DNA of 64,000 nucleotides. It comes from Mytilisepta virgata (lineage: Eukaryota > Mollusca > Bivalvia > Mytilida > Mytilidae). Positions 36,638 through 47,129 of this stretch are shown in pieces. The position numbers and the translations under genes were made by a program. How positions within the stretch are numbered: position 1 is the stretch's first letter; each line of letters starts with the position of its first letter. The stretch is taken from NCBI GenBank assembly GCA_028015205.1, contig CM051511.1, forward strand, positions 33,906,001 to 33,970,000. Direction: 5' to 3'. A model generated the notes under the pieces. It was not told where the DNA came from and ran no database searches. It saw only the letters and a list, made by a program, of their open reading frames with translations.

Positions 36638-37012
36638 GCAATAGAAGCCAGTCATGTAAAGAGCTATAGCATCCGCATCCGATACATCAAAGTATCTAAA
36701 AAAATGAGAGTTACATGCAAATCCAATGCTTTTAACAAAACTGCACACGGCATGAATTCCATATAAAAACTATAAAAAGACATCAGAAATAAGTCTATTT
36801 GAGTGGACCGTTTTGAAAAGATGTCATAATCTTCAGGTAAATATTGTCAATTGCATATTATTTTAAGGTGAGAATAAAAAATTTATATATGGAATGCATG
36901 CCGTGTGCAGTTTTGTTAAAAGCATTGGATTTACATGTACCTCTTTTTTTTGTACAGATACGTCGACGTATCGGATGCGGATGCAATACTTCTTTAAATG
37001 ACTGACTTCTAA
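36638..37012. mobile_element. MITE with long terminal inverted repeats
   Basis: The left arm (from about 36,640) reads AGAAGCCAGTCATGTAAAGA then GCATCCGCATCCGA, and later AATCCAATGCTTTTAACAAA and CTGCACACGGCATG. The right arm is its imperfect reverse complement, ending TCGGATGCGGATGC...ATGACTGACTTCT near 37,010. Arms are about 120 bp and the centre about 130 bp. There is no transposase, so the element is non-autonomous. A SINE has inserted at its right end. Confidence 0.88.
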
Positions 37013-37015
37013 TAG

Positions 37016-37280
37016 TTTGTTTGTTTAGTTGGGGTTTAACGCCGTTTTCAGCACATTTTGGCCATTTCGCGGCGGCCAGTTTTTATTGGTGGAGGAAGCC
37101 GGAGTACCCGGAGAGAACCACCGACCTTCGGTAGGAAAATTGGCAATCCTTGTCAATTAAGATCGGAGTCGAACACACCCCGCCACAGTTGAGATTCGAA
37201 CTCATAACCCAATCGTTGACAGGCTATTGATCAGTAGTAGTCATGATGAACTACCTAGACCACTCGGCCACCGAGGCCCC
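37016..37280 (-). mobile_element. tRNA-derived SINE, family 2, with 12-bp target duplication
   Basis: Flanked by perfect direct repeats GACTTCTAATAG at 37,004-37,015 and 37,281-37,292, the footprint of target-primed retrotransposition. The head, read on the minus strand, has TCGGTGGCCGAGTGGTCTAG, like the A box of a tRNA with a long variable arm, and GAGTTCGAATCTC as B box. The body contains CTCCGGCTTCCTCCACCAAT. The second copy is at 54,523-54,785. The intact target duplication suggests a fairly recent insertion. Confidence 0.93.
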
Positions 37281-37283
37281 GAC

Positions 37284-37400
37284 TTCTAATAGTAATACTA
37301 GTAGTGGTAGTTGTATTAGTAGTTGTACTAATAGCAGTGGTACAAACATTGTAATAGTAGTCGTAGTGAAAGTAGTAAAAATAGTAATACTAGTAGTAGA
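37284..37400. repeat. Degenerate TAG/TAA trinucleotide tract
   Basis: An impure run of AGTAGT, AATAGT and ACTAGT triplets directly after the SINE. It yields a low-complexity reading frame that I do not consider a gene. Confidence 0.75.
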
Positions 37401-39112
37401 TAAAGGTCATAACAAAGGTACCGTACTCCAAGGTGCATTTGATAGGGGAAACTCTACAAACACCAACAAAACCGAAAAGAAGCCGGATGTACATGTATTG
37501 GTATTAGTACCGTAAATTGGTTTATTTTGGCTGTGGTTATATTTTGGTTTTTTGGGACCTATTGCAAATATGCCAAAATATATACTTTTAAGAACAAAAG
37601 ATGTTAAAATTACAAATTTTGGAACGCTTCTGATGTGTGGTGGTAATTTCTATAGTCACGCGGACTTTTGGGGGCATTTTCTTTGCTTTCATGGCGTGGT
37701 TTCCTTTTGCTCCTATAAGAAATGTTCTGCTTAAAGTACAGACTTCTAGTAGGTATATGTTGATTAGAAAGCTAAATGTTCAATCTTTAAAATATACATA
37801 TGGTATGCCTGGAATTTTTAGTATATAGCTCTGTAAAAGGGCAAAAATGTCCCCTTACCCAGAACACTATGGTGAAAATACGTAATTCTGTCCTTTAACG
37901 TTCTCCATTTAACCGCATACAGCATCAACGTGACACAAATATTAAAAATCTAACAAAATCTATTCATTTAGGTTACTAAATAGAAAACATGTCCACAGTT
38001 CATGTCATAAACGGGTATAGAGAAGAGAAATGATTACTAATTTTATCATGATTTTTATCTGACATTACGGCAACTTTGACTTTCCCACCTGAGACACTTT
38101 TGCTTTGTGCTGTTGAATCGATAAATTTTATTCTATTTTTAATCCTCAAACTACGACAAGCATGCTTATCCCCTGTGCCCCAAGATGGAATTAGATGTAA
38201 AAGTAAATTGTATAGTCTCATTTTCTAGCTTCTTCCTTGCTCAGTATGGCAGTAGACCTTATTTAAAATAATGATTTAAAAAATCGTAAAGATGTATGTT
38301 TAACAAAAAAAAATAAACGGTCAGCTATTAGTCCACAATATTAGTGAAAGGCCGGGCATGACGTTTCTTCCTCGTAGTAGTTTTGACTATTACATTGGGA
38401 ACATGTAGTTTCTAAACGGAATCTGATGCGTCGAGTTCGACATAATAGCGGTTAATTGATTCATCTAATACTATTATTATTAGAATTAGATTATTTTTTT
38501 TTAAATTACCTTGTTAGCTTTGTAGTATAATAAATTTAGTTGAATTATAGTTATGTGATACTTGTGTATGGTAGTTATTTAAGATTTATCGCAGTAACCC
38601 TTGTTATAGGTTTATAAGGTTAGCTGTTATTTTGTAAATAAATCTGCCGAGTAACTGTTTCAATATGAGTATTTCTAGAAATTTGTATAACAGGTTATGC
38701 ATGATTCATCGGAAATTTTCAAACAATGACAATTATATTAAATGCACCGAGGAATCATTTCGGAAGTTGAAAGTGATTCGTGACAAACGAATTGCAGAGC
38801 CTATAGTATCTGCTTTTAGGATGACGGAAATTTGTTTAAATTTCTACAATCCTTTTCTGAAAATTTGGGGTACCATAGAGATTGCTACCAGAATTTCACA
38901 ATGAACATGATGAATGAAGGTAGAAAATCCATAAAAAAGAAAGGAATGAAGACAACGCAGCCAACGTAAACTTCAAATTTGGTGGTGGGACAAATATTCA
39001 GCGGGTTGCTGAAGAAAGACACGATAAAGGACTATTAATTCGAATTCTAGGTGTAGACCTTTTTGCTTGCGAATTTTTGTTTCATATTTCTTGCAGAAAT
39101 AGGTACAGTTTA
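37401..39112. other. No gene supported
   Basis: AT-rich sequence. A 79-codon reading frame at 38,665-38,904 (begins MSISRNLYNRLCMIHRKFSN) has plausible amino-acid composition, but I saw no matching splice sites, homologous family or promoter. It could be a short exon or chance. Confidence 0.4.
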
Positions 39113-39150
39113 GATCAGTTCTAACCTCTCAACTATTCTGTCGTAGAGGA

Positions 39151-39250
39151 CGGTTCTAGAACCATTCTAGAACGGTTCTATGGTAGAACCAACCCTGTCA
39201 TAAATGGTTCTAAGGTAGAACTGTCATAAATGGTTCTAGGGTAGAGCCGT
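39151..39250. repeat. GGTTCTAG short tandem repeats, left array
   Basis: About four degenerate copies of a monomer with GGTTCTA, GGTAGAAC and TGTCATAAAT. The monomer is itself partly palindromic (GGTTCTAGAACC near 39,152). Confidence 0.85.
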
Positions 39251-39698
39251 CCATTTTGATGTCCGATAACTCTGTATTGATTATGGCATGTACTCCTCGT
39301 CTTCGCCTTTTCCCAAACTTTAAAAAGTTTTTTTTTAAATATTTAGTAACATTTCATATCGATTATAATTTCAATATATGAAATTATGACAATAATTAAT
39401 AATATTAAATTTATGACCAGTTTATACAAAATAGCAAAAGTACAAACATGAAATAAAGATCTATGGTGAATTTTTTTTTATTCGTTTTTTTAACCCACAA
39501 TAAAAACGAATTATTGTTTTTGCTCAATTTACAGGTAAAGAAATTTGTTCTCAATAACATGTTGTGTGTTTCAGGTAATTTTAACTAATTAACGTTTTGA
39601 CTTGTATATTGTACCTTGACTGTCTGGATGTTTATTGTTCCAACAGAAGTATATGGGGACAGACAAATTATTATTTGAGGTGGAGGAGCGTGCGTGAA

Positions 39699-40956
39699 GC
39701 ATCGAGTCTATAGGGGCTGATACTCTCACTGTTATGTCAAAGTCCGAGTGTATACGAAGTACAGATGTACTGTTGGATTATCTTCCCCTGTTCCCACGCT
39801 TTTCACCTCGGGTGTCCGCGATGTTTTCCGTTCGTTCATGGGAGGACAAAGGCAGGATTGGATTATGTCCTCTTACCTCTAGCTGATGCTGTCACCATTA
39901 AGTCAATGGAGTGGTGTCCTTACCAACCGCATTAGCATCGGCGGTCAATTTCATTGCTCCATGATGCAATTCGTTTCTCTTCTCTTGCTCTTCGCTGATC
40001 CATGCCGCTCATCGCTACTCATGACTATACTCACGTGCTCATTTCGGTTTTTTTGTGCTACTTGTCGCTGCTGCTGCTCCTGCTGCTTGTTGCTGTTCGT
40101 CCTCGCTGCTCTTCTCTTGCTCATCGATGTTTTTCTCTTGCTCTGTGCTGTTCATCGCTACTCATGATTATACTCGCGTGCTCATTTCGGTTTTTTTGTG
40201 CTACTTGTCGCTGTTTTCGCTGCTGCTGCTGCTCCTGCTGCTTGTTGCTGTTCGCCACCGCTGCTCTTCTCTTGCTCATCGCTGTTTTTCTCTTGCTCTT
40301 TGGTGTTCTTCGCTTCTCAGTCATCGCTGCTCTTCTCTTGCTTATCGCTGTTCTTCTCTTGTTTATCGCTGTTCTTCTCTTGCTTATTGATGTTCTTCTA
40401 TTGCTCTTTGCTGTTCATCGCTACTCAGCACCATGCTCACGTGCTCATTTCGGTTTTTTGGTGCTACTTGTCGCTGTTTTCGCTGCTGCTGCTGCTCCTG
40501 CTGCTTGTTGGTGTTCGTCATCGCTGCTCTTCTCTTGCTCATCGCTGTTTTTGTCTTGCTCTTTGCTGTTCATCGCTAATCATGACTATACTCACGTGCT
40601 CATTTCAGTTTTTTTGGTGCTTCTTGTCGCTGCTTCTGTCGCTCCTGCTTTTTTTTTGATGTTCGTCATCGCTGCTCTTCTCTTGCTTATCGCGTTTGCT
40701 CTTTGCTGTTCATCGCTACTCAGCACCATGCTCACGTGCTCTTTTCGGATTTTTTTACCTAATGGTGACAGCATCATCTAGAGGTAAGGGGACATAATCC
40801 AATCCTACCTTTGGTCCGCCCTTGAACGAACGGAAAACATCACCCGTGGTGAAAAGCGCGGGAAAAGGGGGAGATAATCCAACAGTACCTCTGTACTTCA
40901 TATACTCTCGGACTTCGACATAACAGGGAGAGTTTAAGTCCCTATAGACTCGATGC
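39699..40956. mobile_element. Foldback element with ~200-bp inverted arms
   Basis: The left arm, 39,699 to about 39,905, starts GCATCGAGTCTATAGGG and ends GATGCTGTCACCATTA. The right arm, about 40,757-40,956, is its reverse complement with scattered mismatches. Landmarks in both are TACTGTTGGATTATCT, CGCTTTTCACC.CGGGTG, GTTTTCCGTTCGTTCA and GGATTGGATTATGTCC. The centre is a tandem repeat. There is no transposase, so movement would need proteins supplied elsewhere. Confidence 0.9.
40010..40760. repeat. CT-rich tandem repeats inside the foldback
   Basis: Five irregular monomers (about 140-265 bp apart) carry CTCACGTGCTCATTTCGGTT, GTGCTACTTGTCGCTG, GCTGCTGCTGCTCCTGCTGC and GCTCATCGCTGTT. The strand asymmetry (C/T-rich on plus) leaves all three plus frames largely open, giving leucine- and serine-rich reading frames of up to 259 codons with no other protein signature. 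I regard them as compositional. Confidence 0.85.
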
Positions 40957-40999
40957 AAGACCCTTACCCTACACAGACGGAGAACCGCGGGAAAATGAG

Positions 41000-41255
41000 A
41001 AATAATCCAATCCAAATTCCGGACAAGCATAGCACATCCAGGTCCCAGCACGTAACTAACGTCAGTTCGGTAAACAAATAAATGGCGGGAAAATCCAGTA
41101 TTACCGGTTGCGTATACGCGCAAATCACTTCCGGTTCCGCCTAAACATGCGCAGACGACATATCCGGGTCCTGGCACGTGACTGGCGTCACTCTGTAAAC
41201 AAATCATGGAAAATGGCGCGAAAATCAATCACTTCCGGTCACACATGTGAATGTA
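41000..41255. promoter_or_regulatory. CpG-rich duplicated block with promoter-like motifs
   Basis: Two diverged copies about 125 bp apart share CAGGTCCCAGCACGTAACT / GGGTCCTGGCACGTGACTGG, CGTCA.T..GTAAACAAAT and AAATGGCG. ETS-like ACTTCCGGTT and ACTTCCGGTC sites follow. This resembles a housekeeping-type promoter (E-box, YY1-like AAATGGCG, ETS) in otherwise AT-rich DNA. No downstream gene is recognised, so the call is tentative. Confidence 0.35.
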
Positions 41256-41379
41256 TACAGGCAATGACAGGTAAACGTTTTGCTGACAAAATCAGCGTGG
41301 TTTCAAATTTCTATAACGCTACATTTTAAAATAATTAATGTAGCATTTAAATAAAGAGGTGTGTATAAGCAGAGGTGCG

Positions 41380-41560
41380 CGGAAGTCTCGACCAGGACAT
41401 TTCGGACTCGGACATTTCCGACAGGGACATTTCGGCCATTTTTTTTCAAGGCGGACGTTTCGACCAATTTTTTTTATGAAATATATATTGTGATACCTAG
41501 GACATTTCGGACATTTTTTTATAAAGTTTATATTGTTTTACCTAGGACACTTTTTACTGA
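41380..41560. repeat. GGACATTTCGGA short repeats
   Basis: At least five imperfect copies of GGACATTTCGGA or GGACGTTTCGAC alternate with T runs. The last two sit in a longer duplicated context (TATATTGT..TACCTAGGACA). No function can be assigned. Confidence 0.75.
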
Positions 41561-42139
41561 GCTTATGTATGTTTAAGCAAAAGAAGCCATGCAAATATGA
41601 GTAAAGTTTTAAAATATAAAACGTTAAAAAACAATAGATACCAGGTGATGATTGCTTTTGATGTTTGCATCTATTGTTTTTGATATTAATTAACTTAATC
41701 ATATATGTCTCTGGTTTAAGTTAGTCCCATATTTCAATGCAGAGATTTGAAATGTGTCAGATAAGTAACATTTTAATTTATTTTGAATTAATAATTTATC
41801 TTTTTTACCATTTTTATATGGTAATTATTTGAAATATTATATAATTAATTCTCTTTGCTCGTATGAACGATATTGATTTCGTTATGACAAGGTAGAAGAT
41901 GATTGGTATGAATACCGCCATTTTGAAATAAGAAGTGCATTTCACCAATTTATCGAAAAATGACATAGACATAACTTACATATATAAACATTTTACACAA
42001 TAATTTCAAGAAGGGACGGGACTAAATCTTGATTTAAAGTGTTCGGTATGATAAAAGTTGATTTTAAGATTATGACAACAAATTAATTATTTTATTTCTT
42101 ATAATGTTCAAAATTCACAAACTATTGCCAGGGTTAAAA
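41561..42139. other. No gene seen
   Basis: AT-rich interior of the putative 3.3-kb composite element. No coding sequence recognised. Confidence 0.4.
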
Positions 42140-42405
42140 TTGGTTCTTGGTTGGAACCATTCAGAATGGTTCTAAGGTAGCACTTTCATAAACGGTTCTA
42201 GGGTAGAACTGTCATAAATGGTTTTATGGTAGAACTGTTATAAATGGTTCTAGGGTAGAACCGTACGGAATGGTTCTAGGGTAGAACTGTCATAAATGGT
42301 TCTATGTCAGGATACAGCTTGTCATAAACTGTTCTAAAGGTGTCAGGATGACAGTTATAGACGAACTGTTCTAGAACAGTTCTTCTGACAGTTTATGACA
42401 GTTCT
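42140..42405. repeat. GGTTCTAG short tandem repeats, right array
   Basis: About eight copies of the ~26-bp monomer, same orientation as the left array. They end in an inverted section (GAACTGTTCTAGAACAGTTC is a perfect palindrome) that leads into the right edge of the putative element. Confidence 0.88.
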
Positions 42406-42420
42406 AAAGAGAGGTTGATC

Positions 42421-42759
42421 CTCAGAGATAGAGAAGTAAATATGAGGAGACAAAGAAACTTACAGCAAATTGAAAAATTGAAGTCCATAAAGATGCTTTG
42501 GAGAAAGTACAAGCCTCATTGACACTGGAATACTAGTTTATAAAAGAAATCTTGAAGCATAATGACCTTAGTGAAATCTACATATCGCAGCTGGCGTCAT
42601 CTGATTACAGATCTAAGACTCAAACTAAATTTGAAGAAAAAACACGGCGAGAAATTAATGTTAATTAATTTTGCATTTATAGCAAACGGCCACCTTGTTT
42701 GTAATCATACTTTATTGTTTTATAGTGCTTTTTACACACCAGAGTTTAAGGATAAATAA
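42421..42759. other. No gene supported
   Basis: Short plus-strand readings such as NLQQIEKLKSIKM and YISQLASSDYRSKTQTKF are broken by frame changes. They could be worn transposon coding sequence, but no family is recognised. Confidence 0.35.
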
Positions 42760-42975
42760 AGGGGAGGTTTGGGTACCCATTAAACCGGATTAACTCAACC
42801 CCTGTTCAGTGTCTGTACCAAGTCAACTATATCGACTCTCTGTTGTGTTCATGATTGCGTTTGGTACTCTTTTATTTTTATGTTATTTTTTGTCCTGGGT
42901 TCTATCGGTTGGGGTTGCTTTGATTGATTGGTATGTCATTGTTGGGCATTCCTGTTATCCATCTTGTTGTTTATT
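42760..42975 (+). repeat. Dispersed repeat, family 3, plus copy
   Basis: Matches the reverse complement of 63,110-63,345. Landmarks are GGTTTGGGTACCCAT, GTGTCTGTACCAAGTCA, CTCTCTGTTGTGTTCATG, TTTTGTCCTGG, TTGGTATGTCATTG and TTGTTTATTTGTTC. Readings across it beginning MSVPSQ occur in both copies, but I see no catalytic motif. Probably a non-autonomous retroelement or a fragment. Confidence 0.8.
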
Positions 42976-45249
42976 TGTTCATAGATATGAAAAATAATGT
43001 TAAATTTATTTTCTTCATTCGTTTGCAGCGGAGAAACAGATATTGAGTCCGTCATAAGGCATGCTTATGAGCTTGGCAATATAAACAAATTTGTGATGCG
43101 GCAAATTCAACTCGTTCAGAGATATTCGAAGCTTTTGAAAATGACGAAGACCTAAGATGGCCATCAACAGCACAGTATCTCAAAGTTTCGCATATTGTTG
43201 AATAATGTTTGTTCTGAAATCGCACGTATATGTTGCTGCTATTTGTGAAATAACCCAAAACCAATCGAAAAATAATCAGAATTTATATATTTTATAAAGA
43301 GGGAAATAATATTTTATTACCTTCACGGGGTAATGATGTAAAAGGAAAATGATTTCACATTTTCACATTAATCTAGTATTAAGGTACAGAGATCAACTGC
43401 TATATACATCTCCATTTATGATGATATTCATAAATGGAGATGTATGATTTTTCAGGTGAAAAATCTGCAAAATTAAACATATCTCATTTTTCAAGATTTT
43501 TTGCGATAAAAATCAATTTATGGTGGTTTATTCGAACCATATTTATTTATTGTGATGTATTTTACTCGTTTGTTATAAAAAAAAAAAACTCCAAAAGCAT
43601 TTCAAAATACGTATTTGTTGGAATTTATTATCAAAAATGTCCTTTTTTCCCGAATTGTTTGATTTATAATACATGTAATTTTATTTGTAATAAACAAAAG
43701 GGAGTCGACACACGTTTTCCAACATACGAAGTTAAACAATCATTCATCCATCGTCCCGTCATACTTATTTTTTTAAATCATAGTCCTCCTCGGCTATAAA
43801 CTCTTAATTTTTAAAAAACAAACATTAAGTTCCTACTAACATAAATCGTCAGTAACAATAAATCCGAGATTAATATTTCTAAAACCGATTATTAGGCCTA
43901 ATATTTTATTAACTACTCTATATTTTCATATTTCACGGCAAGGTAGGTTAATTTCTGTATTATGTACTGTTAATTTTCTGTTTAAGATGACAATTGGGTA
44001 ATATTTTGCTTTGTATGTATTCTATATTGTTATGCTTAACTACATCTTTGTTGTTGACCATGTGTATATTCTTATATTATCGTAAGACCAAGAGGAGGCT
44101 CCGAGTGTCATTTACACCATTATTCTAAATGTTATAAATTGTCAAAAATTGATTCTACTCAAGCCAGTTATAACGAGGAGGAAACTTCGACACGGTTAGG
44201 AATCACATATCAAATATTGTTGAAATTACAATACAACGAAAACGATTGTTAATAAAAAATAATTTTGAAATTAAAAGTTATCGGTGAAAATAAATAATGC
44301 AAAGGAGAGTACTGGGGAACATACTTCTTTTTCAATAATAGGAAACGCATTCACAATTTTGCTTTTCGAACAGGTGTATTCTGTTTCATTTAACTGTAAT
44401 GAAAAATGTATATCTCATACCACAATTTTCAAAGTTTTGAATAAGTATATATCTCAAACGATTTCGGCTAAGCCCTTTTGGTCGCTTTTGGTATTTGAAT
44501 CTGATTTAAAATTTTGGATACATGTAACTGAAGACAAGCTATTGGTCGTATGTCAACAAAATATACACATCTGCCAAATCCCCCGAAAGATTTTTCCCAA
44601 CATAGCTAAATGTAAATTTGAAGTATAAAATCTGTGTTGAAATGTAAATTACAGAAATGAATTGTTATTATTCTTTAATAAGATAAATCCCAGCTAATTT
44701 AACTTCAAATTAAGTCATTAAAATCCAAATATTGTAAACAATTATAAAAGTTAGTGTAATTAAAGTTAGGGAAAATTATTAAATTGACCCCAATAATAAT
44801 TTAACTTTAATCTAATACCAAGGGATTGAAATTAATATGTCAAATCTATGTGAATTTAATATCAAAATATGTGATGTGTATTGGTCATATTTACCTATAA
44901 TCGGATTTTAATCAGAATTTGATTTCAATTTTGATTGATTTACGTGACCGGTCTATAAGTAATTATACGCACAATTTCATTTTATCGCACTGGGTGTAGA
45001 ACATTAAGCATTGTGTTAAGTGTAACGGTTTAGTTGTTATTTTCTCGATGGAGAGAAGAGATTGCATTTCTGGAGCTAGGATACATGTTCACGATGGCAG
45101 GTAATTTTACTTGAATCTTGTTATTCTAAATTTCTTGTGGTTACATCTCTAGTAAATAAATAAATATATAAACGAATGATATAAAAAATGAAATTTTGAA
45201 TAGTTAAAAAAATAAACAGATACATAAAACAAATTAATAAATAGATGGA
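42976..45249. other. No gene supported; includes one 18-bp hairpin
   Basis: Mostly AT-rich. A perfect hairpin with 18-bp arms (ATACATCTCCATTTATGA) and a 6-base loop lies at 43,404-43,445. Reading frames of 114-121 codons at 43,434-43,799 and 44,284-44,628 have no recognisable family. A possible short first exon (ATG at 45,048, MERRDCISGARIHVHDG, donor gtaatt at about 45,101) is too weak to annotate as a gene. Confidence 0.4.
43404..43445. repeat. Perfect 18-bp hairpin
   Basis: Arms ATACATCTCCATTTATGA and TCATAAATGGAGATGTAT with a 6-base loop. It may be the apex of an old MITE; no longer arms are visible. Confidence 0.85.
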
Positions 45250-45595
45250 TTAATTATTGTTTAACGTCCATTGGCAGCCATTAGGTGAATATCAAGACGA
45301 GAACATGTTGATATGATATGAATATGATCCCATTTTTGTAGTAGAGTGACACGCTGAGCCGCAGATTTTCAACGTGCTAGCTCACGAGGTAACTGTCCGC
45401 AGGACTAGACATATCATCCCGATCAGACACATTATACCGACTCCGATCCGACCAGTCCTTTGCTCTTACCCCTGGATGCCGTGTGCTTGGCAGAGAAGCT
45501 GTAAATACCAACTTTAATATCGTTGGTTTGACCTGGCCGCTGATTGAACCTGCGACCTTCCACACTTGCGGCGAGCATGCTATCACGAATAGCGG
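45250..45595 (-). mobile_element. tRNA-derived SINE, family 1, copy B
   Basis: Matches copy A with CCATTAGGTGAATATCA, GAGAACATGTTGATATGAT, GACACATTATACCGACTC, CTTTGCTCTTA and GGTTTGACCTGG. The minus-strand B box remnant is GGTTCAATCAG. It is followed on the right by CGGACAACTTGTCCGG-type sequence related to 47,130-47,360. Confidence 0.85.
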
Positions 45596-45730
45596 ACATA
45601 TCGGCCCGCGGACAGCTAGGACATGCACCACTCGGACCGTATCGTCGGACAACTTGTCCGGTCCTCGGATTTGTCATATTACAAGACTACACGGCCTGTA
45701 GTGGGGTCGGCTAATCGGACTACTGGGCCC
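45596..45730. repeat. CGGAC / GTCCG-rich repeat
   Basis: Contains GGCCCGCGGACAGC, ACTCGGACCGTATCG and the palindromic CGGACAACTTGTCCGG. It is related to the GGTCCGAGTTGTCC repeats at 47,130-47,360, and both lie next to family-1 SINE heads. Confidence 0.6.
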
Positions 45731-46264
45731 ATGTTCACGTATAACTAATTATTTTTATTTATCTATTTATGATTTATTTTACATTTTTAGCAGAAGAAAG
45801 GTATTTTTGAATATGTAACATGGATAACCATAATTAATTAATTTATACTATGTTTTCACTCGAGTTTAATTATCGATTACATATGAGCAGCTGATAATTG
45901 ACTGACTGATTGTTTGGTAATTACATGTAGCATAATTATATAGCTTGTATTATCAGTAATCTGCTGTTCTGTTGTTCTGTTCATTTACTAAACGCAAAAT
46001 TGTTATTAGAGATACAAGTAAATTGTATATCTGTATCTTAAACCACTGCTGTGACGTCAGCCTATTCATTTACCGTGGTTTCTTTTTCTAGAATCAACGC
46101 TTCTTTAATCCGTCACTGAAATGAAGTCATCAAATTATATTCAATTGTTCCTTTTGTGTACTTAATGTCATTAAGTTTGAATTGGCTAATTTACTGATTT
46201 CTGTTCACAGCTGGTATTAGTTTAAAAACTTACCTTTGATTTTTATTTGCCGTGACTGGGGTTC
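45731..46264. other. No gene seen
   Basis: AT-rich sequence with short TTTA and ATTTA runs. No coding sequence or repeat unit is supported. Confidence 0.45.
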
Positions 46265-46342
46265 GAACTACCACCTTCAAGTAAATTATGTGTCATAGAA
46301 CACATCGACGAAACCTCTCGGCTACCAATCGGATGATATCTA
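46265..46342 (-). mobile_element. tRNA-like head (SINE or tRNA pseudogene)
   Basis: The minus strand reads TTGGTAGCCGAGAGGTTT (A-box-like), then ATGTG...CACAT as a possible anticodon stem, then GGTAGTTCGAACCCC (B-box-like). The 5' and 3' ends do not pair as an acceptor stem and the anticodon loop is eight bases, so a functional tRNA is unlikely. Confidence 0.45.
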
Positions 46343-46436
46343 AATGTAGTTTTTACATATATCAATATGATACGGTACAATATATACATAAGGCTTTCGC
46401 CTTTATATATTTAAAAACGACGTTTGTATAGTATAA

Positions 46437-46512
46437 GATGGTAGCGGCAAGGTTAGGATGAGTTGAGAGTAACACTTGTAGACATAGTTCGAATCTCTGT
46501 TTCGGTGTTCCT
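46437..46512 (+). mobile_element. Second tRNA-like head, opposite orientation
   Basis: Reads ATGGTAGCGGCAAGGTTAGG and, about 45 bases on, ATAGTTCGAATCTCTG, followed by a T-rich run that could be a Pol III terminator. No acceptor stem pairing is evident. It is divergent from the head at 46,265-46,342. Confidence 0.4.
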
Positions 46513-47007
46513 TTTTTTTCTAATTCTTTGTGTTATCATTGATATAACTTAGTAATAAGAAAAGATCTTTATTTTTTTTTTATTTGATTATTATCGACAA
46601 TTTCATATAATTCAATAAAAAATTAGAACATTGTTATTTTGATGTTTATGGCAATTTCAACTGTTTCACTGCATATTTTGACATATTTTTAAAATATAAA
46701 AAGTGTAAATCGAGTGGATTTAAACTATGTTTTCTTTCCGTAGCATTATGTTTTACTGGAAAATTATTTGGACTATGCTTTATTTTGTCAATAATGGACA
46801 AATTTCTGAATCATATGCCTTATACTGTAAGTCCATACGGTTTTGTATTAATTTTCATTTACCATTAAAATCATCAACGTGACTATATATATATATCTAA
46901 TTGAATAGTAGTATAGAGAATTAAGTTAATTTAAACTCACACATAATAGGGTCTAATTAAGAAATGAAAGGTAATTGGGAACAGTCGTCACAACAATAGT
47001 TTAAGTA
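46513..47007. other. No gene seen
   Basis: AT-rich sequence with no supported coding sequence or repeat unit. Confidence 0.4.
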
Positions 47008-47101
47008 AGAGATACAATGGATAAGCGTTGCTCCATGAAAAACAAACCATTCGCCCTCCGGGCTCATGGTTTCTTTTTCAACGCTTATCCATTGTATCTC
47101 T
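47008..47101. mobile_element. Hairpin element with 23-bp perfect arms
   Basis: The left arm at 47,008-47,030 (AGAGATACAATGGATAAGCG then TTG) and its exact reverse complement at 47,079-47,101 enclose a centre with an inner stem (CCATGA / TCATGG) and a GC-rich apex CGCCCTCCGGGCT. It is likely a small foldback MITE. Confidence 0.88.
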
Positions 47102-47129
47102 AATACACATCATATTGTCGTTCATTTAA

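Larger units (their letters stand above)
39113..42420. mobile_element. Putative 3.3-kb composite element with GGTTCTAG arrays at both ends
   Basis: The left edge has GATCAGTTCTAACCTCTC (39,113) and the right edge GAGAGGTTGATC (42,409-42,420), an imperfect inverted pair. Just inside each end lie tandem copies of a ~26-bp monomer around GGTTCTAGGGTAGAACTGTC (39,151-39,250 and 42,140-42,405). Inside are a 1.26-kb foldback and a CpG-rich stretch. No transposase or recombinase is recognised. The outer boundaries are inferred and no target duplication was found. Confidence 0.5.

Noticed and set aside
38665..38904. 79-codon frame with plausible composition
   Set aside because: No splice sites, homolog or promoter seen; kept only as a note in the gap description.
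40002..40781. 259-codon leucine- and serine-rich frame
   Set aside because: It lies wholly in CT-rich tandem repeats. Several frames are open for compositional reasons, and no domain, splice site or conserved start is present.
42809..42997. Short frame beginning MSVPSQ, also seen near 63,054-63,281 on the minus strand
   Set aside because: Both belong to the family-3 dispersed repeat; the frames differ after the start and no motif is conserved.
45048..45101. Possible first exon MERRDCISGARIHVHDG followed by gtaatt
   Set aside because: Too short, no downstream exon in phase was found, and the donor is weak.
46265..46342. Functional tRNA gene
   Set aside because: The ends do not pair as an acceptor stem and the anticodon loop has eight bases.
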